DNA from: CAYTLW01 sp964438735
GTDB lineage: Bacteria; Myxococcota_A; UBA9042
Assembly (NCBI GenBank): GCA_964438735.1
Contig: CAYTLW010000014.1
Span: 32,281-96,280, forward strand
DNA length: 64,000 bases
Direction: 5' to 3'
In this document: positions 51,164 to 58,346 of the stretch, one piece after another
Numbering within the stretch: position 1 is the first letter of the stretch
Layout: every line of letters starts with the position of its first letter
Program-made: the position numbers and the translations under genes
The notes under the pieces: generated by a model
What the model was told of the DNA's origin: nothing
What the model saw: the letters and a program-made list of their open reading frames with translations, nothing else
Database searches by the model: none

Positions 51164-53500
51164 ATGCACGTGCGCCAGACCCGTCGACTTGTGCTGTTGC
51201 TGGTGGCGATGCCACTGGCAGCCGGATGCGGCAAGGGGCCGGATGCGGCGGCCGCCGACACCGTGGCGGACGTGCAGGGCTCTGACGTGGTCGACGTGGC
51301 CACACACGACACGCCGCCGCCCGCCGACAGCGCGCCCATAGACACCGGCGCGACGGGCCCATGTAACAACGCGGCCGCACCCGCGGGCAGCAACCTGCAT
51401 GTGCGCATCCAGGGCGATGACGCCTTCAAGGGCAGCTACCTTCGCCTGGACGTCGTCAACGCCGATGGCGGCGGATTGTCGGTCTTCAGGGTCGCGGCGG
51501 TGGCCACGCTCTACGACGGCAAGCTGACCGGGCCGCCCATGGATTGGTACGGCGTCGCCCCGCCCGGGACCTGGATGCTGCGTGCCATCGTCACCCTCAA
51601 ACCCGGCGACATGGAGACGTCCATCGGCGGCGGCGTCGCGTGTGGCCCGCAGGGTATGGCCGAGGTCACCGTCTCCGCCGGCGCCTGCCCGAGCGCGACG
51701 GTGCCACTGGCGACCGATGACCGGGTCGAAAACGCTGGCGACCTCTGCGGCGGCAGCGGCGCGGGCGGCAAGGGTCTCTTCAAGCCCCTGTCGACCGTCG
51801 TCACCCCGCCGACCCAGGCGGGCGGCGCGCACCTGATGAACGGGGTGCTGACCGGCGAACGATTGTGGGTTGCCGCGTCACAAGATGGCGTTGTGAGCTT
51901 CGATTTTCCAGCCAACCCGCCGCAACCCGCCGCCAAATTGAACAACTGGCAGGTGCATGGCCAGGCGCCATGCAATCGCCTGCACCGAGCCGGCACGACG
52001 GTGTTCTGTACCAGCCGGCAGACCCACGTGGCGGCGATCACCACGGACGCAACAACCGGCGAACCAACAAAGAAGGCCGCGATCACCCTGCCGCCGGGCA
52101 GCCACGGCGAGGGCATGACCGATCGCGCCGGACGTCTGTACGTGGCCAATCACACCGCCGGTCTGGTCGGCGTCGACTTGAAAGAACTGACCTCGGTGAC
52201 GGCGCTCAAGCCGCCGGCGGTGGCTTTGGACGCGTGGGATGTGGCTGTGCAGGGCACCGATCGGCTGCTGCTGGCCAACGGCGCGCAGGGACTGCTTGTG
52301 CTGGCTGGCGACACGAAAAGCGATGTCCTGCCGCCCGTGGTCGGCCAACTTTCGCTGGCGGGAGTCGCTGCCTTTTTGGCGGTGCAAGGTGAGCAGGTCG
52401 CCATCGGTGCGCTCAACGGCGGACTGCACGTGGCGCGCCTGCAGGCAAACGGCCAGCCCATGTTGCAGGGCAGCTTCGCGCCGCGAGGTCTGGTCCACGG
52501 CGTGACCTTTCACGGAGACCTGGTGCTCGGCGCGGCTGGGTCCCACCTGCTGGCGGTGGAGCGGCCGAAGACGGAGCAACCGGGCACGGCGCTGGCGCCC
52601 CTGGGCTTGCAGCCGAGCTTCTACTTCGCCATGGACATCGAATCCTTCGGCGACGGGGCCCTGTCGTCCGAGTTTCAGGGCATCCGCCACCTGGCCATCG
52701 ATCCGACCGTCGACAAGGGCCCCCTGTTGGACGCGCCGCTGCACGTGATGGCGCCGCTGACTGCAGTCGGCAAGGCCATCGAGGGCGACTTGCGCCTGCA
52801 CAATCGTGGGGTCGCTCCGCTGCACATCAAGCAGGTGTTATTCAGTGAGACCCCGGAACTGGGCGGCCTGCCCACGGTGCTGGCCAAGAACATCGAGCTG
52901 GCGCCCGGAGCGTTCAAGACCCTGCCCATCAGCGTGCTCAAGACCACCAAGGGCGGCGTCAAACACGAACTCGTCGTGATCAGTGACGATCCGGCCTGGC
53001 CCAGCTGGCCCGTGGGCCTGTTTGAGGTGCCTGAACTGCGCCCGGGCGACAAGCTGCCAGCCCTGGCCTACAAGGACGCGACGGGGCAACTGGTCGACGT
53101 CAATCAGCACCTGTCGGGAAAGGTCGGTGTCGTCATCGTCGCCGCACACGCTTGCCCGGTCTCCTTCCTCGCCCTGGCCGCCGCCATGGATGACCTGGGC
53201 TCCTTCGGCAACAAGATCGCTGTGGTCGGCATCGACCCCTGGGATTCGCCGAGCACGGCTCCCGAGACCGAAGCGTTGCCCAAGAAGTTCAAGATGTTGT
53301 TCTCGCCCCTGAGCACCAGCGACGGCCATGACAACTCCGAGGTACTCGACCAGTACCTGGGTCAACCGATCCTGGCCGGACCGCCCATGCCAATCCTCTA
53401 TGTGGTGGCGCCTGGTGGCACCATTACCTGGGCGCAATGGGGGTACGAGTCCGACGGCCTGCTGGCGGCCATCGGCGCTGCCCTGGGCACCGGCGGCTGA
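51164..53500 (+). CDS. Lipoprotein with beta-propeller-like region and C-terminal peroxiredoxin-like domain
   Basis: A 778-residue protein with a lipobox (VLLLVAMPLAAGC). After a disordered Asp/Ala linker it has a beta domain (about 55-180), then a repeated propeller-like region (about 210-450; strands such as RLYVANHTAGLVGVDL, RLLLANGAQGLLVLAGD) and a beta-sandwich-type domain (about 530-625). The final 150 residues form a thioredoxin/peroxiredoxin-like fold (PGDKLPALAYKDATGQLVDV and GVVIVAAHACPVSFL). This has one Cys where most members have CxxC. A TTG at 51158 could start it two codons earlier; I chose the ATG. It follows proC on the same strand. A periplasmic redox or scaffolding role is possible. 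Confidence 0.75.
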   Translation: MHVRQTRRLVLLLVAMPLAAGCGKGPDAAAADTVADVQGSDVVDVATHDTPPPADSAPIDTGATGPCNNAAAPAGSNLHVRIQGDDAFKGSYLRLDVVNADGGGLSVFRVAAVATLYDGKLTGPPMDWYGVAPPGTWMLRAIVTLKPGDMETSIGGGVACGPQGMAEVTVSAGACPSATVPLATDDRVENAGDLCGGSGAGGKGLFKPLSTVVTPPTQAGGAHLMNGVLTGERLWVAASQDGVVSFDFPANPPQPAAKLNNWQVHGQAPCNRLHRAGTTVFCTSRQTHVAAITTDATTGEPTKKAAITLPPGSHGEGMTDRAGRLYVANHTAGLVGVDLKELTSVTALKPPAVALDAWDVAVQGTDRLLLANGAQGLLVLAGDTKSDVLPPVVGQLSLAGVAAFLAVQGEQVAIGALNGGLHVARLQANGQPMLQGSFAPRGLVHGVTFHGDLVLGAAGSHLLAVERPKTEQPGTALAPLGLQPSFYFAMDIESFGDGALSSEFQGIRHLAIDPTVDKGPLLDAPLHVMAPLTAVGKAIEGDLRLHNRGVAPLHIKQVLFSETPELGGLPTVLAKNIELAPGAFKTLPISVLKTTKGGVKHELVVISDDPAWPSWPVGLFEVPELRPGDKLPALAYKDATGQLVDVNQHLSGKVGVVIVAAHACPVSFLALAAAMDDLGSFGNKIAVVGIDPWDSPSTAPETEALPKKFKMLFSPLSTSDGHDNSEVLDQYLGQPILAGPPMPILYVVAPGGTITWAQWGYESDGLLAAIGAALGTGG

Positions 53501-53506
53501 ACGAGG

Positions 53507-54631
53507 TCAGTCGAGCATTCCCATGAAGCGGAGCAGGCTCTCGGCGACGCCGCGAAGCATCTTGCTGGCGTGCTCGTCGTTCATCTCCTGGACGGCTTCG
53601 ATGGCTTCGTTCATGGCGTCGAGGGCCTCTGGGGCGCGATCGGCGAAGAGATAGAAGGCCACCATGCCGGTGGCGGAGACGAGGAATCCGGTTCGATCGC
53701 CCCCCTCCTGGGCTTGCAGCGCGGCCTCGGCGAGGTGATGGATGATGCCCGCGACGTCTCGTTCGGGCGCGATGTCGAAAGGCATGCCGAACCAGGGATT
53801 CAGCTGAGCATTGGTCGCCTTGCAGGCCTGCGCCGCGTCGAGCGCGGAGCCGGCGTGGGAGATGGCGGCGTCGAAGTCGCCCGCTCGCACGGCGAACGCG
53901 GCCAGGGCGCCCTGCAGATTCGAGAGCTCGGCGAAGGCCTCGAACTCGGCGGCGATGCGCGCCGCATCGATCATCGAGGTCGCCGCCTGCACGCGATGGC
54001 GGGTGCGCAGCGACAGTTGGGCCAGGGCGCACTGGGTGGCGAAGGCGACGAAGTGGATGCGATCATCGTGCGGCAGGGCCAGGCGGCCCAGCCCGGCCAT
54101 GGCCTTGCGCATGGCCCGGAACTCGCGTCGGGCGCCGTACCAGGCGGTCCAGCCCAGGTGCAGTTCGGCCAGCAGCAGATCCGAGCGGTTGTTCTCTGGG
54201 GTGCGCTCCCACACCGCGTGCAGCGCCTGGGCTTCGGCGGCCGCTTCGCCGTGGTCGATCACCGACAGCCAGGCAAGCCGCCGTGCGCGAACCAGGACCT
54301 CGAGTCCACAGTCACCGATCTCGATGGCGCGACCAACGGCCTGCTCCGACGCCGTCAACGCCGAGGTACTCTCGCGCGCCGCGAAGGCCGTCTGGGCGAC
54401 GGCAGCCAGCAGCAGGACTTCGAGTTCATCCGGGCACTCGTCGCCCGATTCGGCCAACATGCCGCTGGCCACAGCCAGCCAACGAGAGCGCGCCTTGACC
54501 CGTGACGAGAGCGCCGGCAGCCCGTCGATGATCTCGAAGACGGCGGCCACGGCCACGTCTGCAGCGCCAGACTCCACAGCCGCGCGCTGGTCGGCCGAGA
54601 TGGTCGAGAGCAAGTCGCTGGGGATCTGCAT
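53507..54631 (-). CDS. Helical-repeat protein of unknown function (TPR-like)
   Basis: A 374-residue cytoplasmic-type protein made of antiparallel helix pairs, such as LEVLLLAAVAQTAFAARES, SDLLLAELHLGWTAWYGARR and LQGALAAFAVRAGDFDAAIS, which fit TPR or related solenoids. There is no signal peptide or catalytic motif. The C-terminus ends MLRGVAESLLRFMGMLD. GAGG stands before the ATG. It converges on the propeller lipoprotein gene, leaving only six bases between stops. It is likely a protein-binding scaffold; the partner is unknown. Confidence 0.72.
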   Translation of the reverse strand: MQIPSDLLSTISADQRAAVESGAADVAVAAVFEIIDGLPALSSRVKARSRWLAVASGMLAESGDECPDELEVLLLAAVAQTAFAARESTSALTASEQAVGRAIEIGDCGLEVLVRARRLAWLSVIDHGEAAAEAQALHAVWERTPENNRSDLLLAELHLGWTAWYGARREFRAMRKAMAGLGRLALPHDDRIHFVAFATQCALAQLSLRTRHRVQAATSMIDAARIAAEFEAFAELSNLQGALAAFAVRAGDFDAAISHAGSALDAAQACKATNAQLNPWFGMPFDIAPERDVAGIIHHLAEAALQAQEGGDRTGFLVSATGMVAFYLFADRAPEALDAMNEAIEAVQEMNDEHASKMLRGVAESLLRFMGMLD

Positions 54632-54747
54632 GGCACGTCCTCTCGTGGAGATGCCCGGCTTTCGGGGGCGCGGAGCGTACCGCTTTTTTGCGAGGCTGAG
54701 AATCTTCCTCTCTCAGAACGATCTCATGCACCCGCGCGGGCCGTGTT

Positions 54748-55392
54748 TCAAGGGGTCGTTCGCAGCCACGATCGCACGCGATGGCCGGCACGTTCCGGCA
54801 CCTCTGCAACCGGGCCAGCCGACCAGTCATGGGCCACCCATGACGACGGCAGCGCCACTTCGCCATCGTCGCCGTGCATCAGCAGGGCACCACCGGGTGC
54901 GACCAGCGCGCTTCCCGCGAGCAGCCATGTGGTGGGCGCAAACGTGGCCCGAGAGGTGGCCAGATCCACCGGCGCCAATCGCAGCGACGCCAGGTCGGCG
55001 CGCATCACAGCCACGCGCTGCCCGATTCCGGCCGCATCCGCCGCCAGCTCGATGAAGTCGGCTCGACGACGGCGTGGCTCGACCGCCTGAACCCGGCTGT
55101 CGGGCCAGGCCAGGCCCATGATCAAGGCCTCCAGTCCCGCTCCTGCGCCCACATCGCAGACGGTCTCCGGTGGTCGGCCCAGGATCTTGTCGGCGACATC
55201 CACGGCCACCAGGGACTCGACCAGGTGTTCCCGGATCACGGCCTGCGGCTCGGCGTCACCGACCAGGTTCGTGCGCTGATTGAAGCGGGCCAGCAAGGTC
55301 AGGACTCGCTCGATGGCCGGCTGCCAGGCGTCGTCGAATCGCAGCCCGTGGCTGCGCGCCAGCCCGGCCAGTTGCTCGCTGGCCGTGATCAC
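54748..55392 (-). CDS. rsmG: 16S rRNA (guanine-527-N7)-methyltransferase, RsmG-like
   Basis: A 214-residue SAM-dependent methyltransferase matching RsmG (GidB), which methylates G527 of 16S rRNA. NQRTNLVGDAEPQAVIREHL near residue 40, the SAM loop VCDVGAGAGLEALIMGLAW, RVQAVEPRRRRADFIELAA and the later DLATSRATF follow family order. The SAM loop differs from the usual DVGSGAGFPGIPLAI, so it is a divergent member. The GTG start at 55392 overlaps the stop of the upstream TPR gene as GTGA, implying coupled translation. The neighbouring mnmG and parAB genes that often accompany it are absent. Confidence 0.83.
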   Translation of the reverse strand: MITASEQLAGLARSHGLRFDDAWQPAIERVLTLLARFNQRTNLVGDAEPQAVIREHLVESLVAVDVADKILGRPPETVCDVGAGAGLEALIMGLAWPDSRVQAVEPRRRRADFIELAADAAGIGQRVAVMRADLASLRLAPVDLATSRATFAPTTWLLAGSALVAPGGALLMHGDDGEVALPSSWVAHDWSAGPVAEVPERAGHRVRSWLRTTP

Positions 55393-57479
55393 GGCGACTC
55401 GTTGGCGGGTTCGCGGGCTTCGCCGGCTGCCGCCTCCTCTCTGGCGATGCTCTCCAGCTCCTTCTCGGCGCCGGTGATCGCCTCGTTCATCTTGGCCGCC
55501 AGCTCGGCGGCTCCCTCCCCGGCGGAGGCGACCATCCGGTCGCGCAGGGCGAGGGCGTCGGTCTTGCGGTCAGAGGCCACGTAGACCATGGCCAGCATCA
55601 TGGCGGCGTCGGGTGATGGCTTGGGCCGGGCGACGGCGCGCTCGAGCACGGTCTGGGCGCGCTCGGCATCGCCGGCCTCCAGGAAGACGCCGGCGATGTC
55701 CAGTTCGGTGAGCAGTCCGCCGTCCAGGCAGCGCTTGGTGAAGGCGTCGATGGCGTCGCTTTTGCCTGAATGCACGTAGGCCACCAGCAGCAGGACCAGC
55801 ACCTCGCGGGTCGGTGAGGCCACCTTCGACATGGGCTCCAGGCGCTCGATGGCGGCGGCGATCTCTCCCTTCTGCAGGTAGAGTTGCGCCTGCAGCAGCG
55901 TCATCCGCTCCTTGTCTTCGCCGTCGCGCAGTGGCTCCAGGGCTGCGATGGCGTCATCAATGCGGCCCACCTGGCGGAGCAGATCGGCGCGTAACAAGGC
56001 GTGCCCGCGGTTGTCGGGTTGTCGCTTCCAGGCGCTCTCGGCGACCGCCAGCGCGGCCTTCTTGTCGCCCGCGAGGGCCAGCGCCCGCGCCAACTCCTTG
56101 ACCACCCGCTCATCATCAAGTCGATCGAGCTTGCGCAACATGGGCGCCACGTCCGCACCGCGCTCGGTTCCGTGCAGCAACTCCGCCAGGAGCAGCGCGG
56201 CATCCACATCCTTGTACCCGTCGACGGCCTCGCGGAGCAGCTTCTCGGCCGCCGGCTGATCCTGTTGCAGCAGGCGGACCTGGGCCAGACCGGCGCGCGC
56301 GCCGGGCACGGTCGGCGACAGCGACAGCGCCTTGTCGAAGGAGGTGACAGCTTCGGCCAGGGCGGAGGCCTTGCGGGCTTCGGGCAGGGTGGCCACCCGT
56401 GCTGCCTGCAACAGGCCCTTGCTGACCCACGCCTCCGGCATGGGGTTCTTGACCGCCAGCGCGGCAGTCACATGGCCCCAGGCCTTGAAGGGACGCTGCA
56501 TCGCCGACAACACATCCGCAAGGAAGAGGCGGGCGAGGCTGTCCTCACGAGCGGCCAACGCCGCCTCGCAGATCTCCAGCCCCTTGTCGAGCAGGCCCTG
56601 GTCCATGGTGACCACACCGCGGGCAAAACGGATCGCCGGATCGTCGGGCAGGACCCTCCCCGCCAGGGCCAGGTCTGCATGGGCGGCGGCGAAATCGGCC
56701 GCGGAGCGATTGGCGTGCGCCCGCAACAACAGCCACCAGGCCGCCACCTCGCGCTCGGACACCACCTCCGCCTGACCCATGGCGACCTCGAGCGGATTGA
56801 GCAGCACACCACCGTCGGTGCGCACGGCCACGCGGGTACGAGCGAGCAGCAGCGGTGTCTGCACGCCGGCGCGGTCGATCACAAAGGACGCGCTTTTGCC
56901 CGCCGCGCGCACGGCGGCCATAGCCAGCCAGGCCACCTCGATGGCATGTACCGGCTCGGCCTTGCCGGCCTCGATCGAGCGCCACAACGCTTCTGTGGAC
57001 AGCACGGGGTGGTCGCGCCGGCGGTCGTTGCGGACGATCACCAGCCGCCCCGGCCCCTTCTTGCTGGCCAGCAGCTTGCCCAAAGCGGCGTCGTCCAGCC
57101 CGGTCACAGCCGTGGCCAGGCCCTTGTCGATGCCGCCTGGAGGCAGCGCTCGCTCGCCCTTCAGTCCCGCGCCGGTGAATTTCGCCTGCCAGTCCGTCGC
57201 CGTCGCGGCGGGTTTCGGATCGTCGGCTTTTGCGCGCTGGGCAGCGCCATCCTGGCCGTCGAAGAATGTCCACGCGATCACCGCCAGCGCAGTGACTGCG
57301 GCGACCACCGCGGCCAGCACCAGCGGACGGACGGTGGAATCGCCAGCTTTGTCGCCGCCGTGCTCTTCGGCGTCGTTCAACTCGTCGGCGGCAAATCGTC
57401 GATGGCAGACAGGACAGCGGGCGTCCGCGGAGACTTCAACCTCCACCTGATCGTCGCAGGCCGGGCAGAACACATCCAT
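55389..57479 (-). CDS. Zinc-ribbon, membrane-anchored TPR protein
   Basis: A 696-residue protein that begins with a zinc-ribbon-like C-P-A-C...C-P-V-C (residues 5-25) in the cytoplasm. One membrane helix follows (about 52-72: LVLAAVVAAVTALAVIAWTF), then about 600 residues outside it. The outer part has a mixed first domain and about ten TPR-like units, for example LFLADVLSAMQRPFKAWGHV and ALLLAELLHGTERGADVAPM. GGAGGG precedes the ATG. It overlaps rsmG by GTGA and lies 69 bases downstream of the glycerophosphodiesterase gene on the same strand. It is probably a scaffold spanning the inner membrane. Its clients are unknown. Confidence 0.78.
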   Translation of the reverse strand: MDVFCPACDDQVEVEVSADARCPVCHRRFAADELNDAEEHGGDKAGDSTVRPLVLAAVVAAVTALAVIAWTFFDGQDGAAQRAKADDPKPAATATDWQAKFTGAGLKGERALPPGGIDKGLATAVTGLDDAALGKLLASKKGPGRLVIVRNDRRRDHPVLSTEALWRSIEAGKAEPVHAIEVAWLAMAAVRAAGKSASFVIDRAGVQTPLLLARTRVAVRTDGGVLLNPLEVAMGQAEVVSEREVAAWWLLLRAHANRSAADFAAAHADLALAGRVLPDDPAIRFARGVVTMDQGLLDKGLEICEAALAAREDSLARLFLADVLSAMQRPFKAWGHVTAALAVKNPMPEAWVSKGLLQAARVATLPEARKASALAEAVTSFDKALSLSPTVPGARAGLAQVRLLQQDQPAAEKLLREAVDGYKDVDAALLLAELLHGTERGADVAPMLRKLDRLDDERVVKELARALALAGDKKAALAVAESAWKRQPDNRGHALLRADLLRQVGRIDDAIAALEPLRDGEDKERMTLLQAQLYLQKGEIAAAIERLEPMSKVASPTREVLVLLLVAYVHSGKSDAIDAFTKRCLDGGLLTELDIAGVFLEAGDAERAQTVLERAVARPKPSPDAAMMLAMVYVASDRKTDALALRDRMVASAGEGAAELAAKMNEAITGAEKELESIAREEAAAGEAREPANESP

Positions 57480-57548
57480 GATCGTTCCCTCCGCAACCGG
57501 ACAGGTCGGGTCGCCGACGGCGGGTGTGGCAGATCGACCCCCACGCCG

Positions 57549-58340
57549 TCAAGCGTCCTGAGGGGGTACCCCCGTGGCATCGAGAAAGCGACGCAAGCCG
57601 CCGGGATCGTCTGTGATCGTGGCCTGCACGCCCAATCCCAGCAGTCGCTCCCAGTCGCGTTCGTGGTTGGCCGTCCAGACCCTCAGGCGCAGCTCCTGTT
57701 GTCGCCACGCCGACATGCGCTCGGAGCTCACCAGCCCCAGATCCACATGCAGCGCCTGGATCGACTGGCCACGTCCGGCGTCGAAATCGATCATGGCGCG
57801 TTTCAGTTCGCCAGCGTCGGCGGTCGCCAGGTCTGAGAAGTCGCAGGCAGAGGTCCTGACCAGGGCCGCAATCTCTGCCCCTGTGGACCTGTCTGCGGCG
57901 GCGTGCAGGGCGGCGCGGTCGAAACTTGAGACGATCCAGTCGCGCGCTGGGGTGGCCGACGTGCGGCGAGCGAAGGCTTCCGCGAGGCGCACGCCCTCAT
58001 CGGCGAATCCGGGGGTGGGCTTCAACTCGGCGTTGATCGGCCCGGTGCGATGTTCCAGCAGCTCCAACACCTCGTCCAGGTGAGCGATAGCGCCGCCATG
58101 ACCCCGCGCATCGACCAGAGGAGTGGCCCGCAGGACGCGCCATGGGGTGCTGCGGAGAGGTTCGCGACCGCCTCCCCAGCGACTCAGATCATGGTCGTGC
58201 CAGACGACCAGCTCGCCGTCGCCGGAGAACTGCACGTCAAACTCGACCCCGTCAGCGCCCTCTTCAAAGGCCGCCCGCAGCGATTCGACAGTGTTTTCCA
58301 GGCAAAGCCGCGGCGCACCGCGATGACCGATCACGTGCAT
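57549..58340 (-). CDS. Glycerophosphodiester phosphodiesterase
   Basis: A 263-residue GDPD-family enzyme that hydrolyses glycerophosphodiesters to glycerol 3-phosphate and alcohol. The TIM-barrel catalytic residues are visible: GHRGAPRLCLENTVESLRAA near the N-terminus, GVEFDVQFSGDGELVVWHDHDLSRW, and the INAELKPT strand. It has no signal peptide, so it is cytosolic. CGGAG lies before the ATG at 58340. It is separated from the kinase gene by six bases and is the last gene of the long minus-strand operon that begins beyond the window edge. Confidence 0.92.
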   Translation of the reverse strand: MHVIGHRGAPRLCLENTVESLRAAFEEGADGVEFDVQFSGDGELVVWHDHDLSRWGGGREPLRSTPWRVLRATPLVDARGHGGAIAHLDEVLELLEHRTGPINAELKPTPGFADEGVRLAEAFARRTSATPARDWIVSSFDRAALHAAADRSTGAEIAALVRTSACDFSDLATADAGELKRAMIDFDAGRGQSIQALHVDLGLVSSERMSAWRQQELRLRVWTANHERDWERLLGLGVQATITDDPGGLRRFLDATGVPPQDA

Positions 58341-58346
58341 GGCGCG

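Noticed and set aside
54650..54747. A possible terminator between rsmG and the helical-repeat gene
   Set aside because: A 6-bp hairpin (CTGAGA/TCTCAG) is present but not followed by a suitable T-run on the minus strand.
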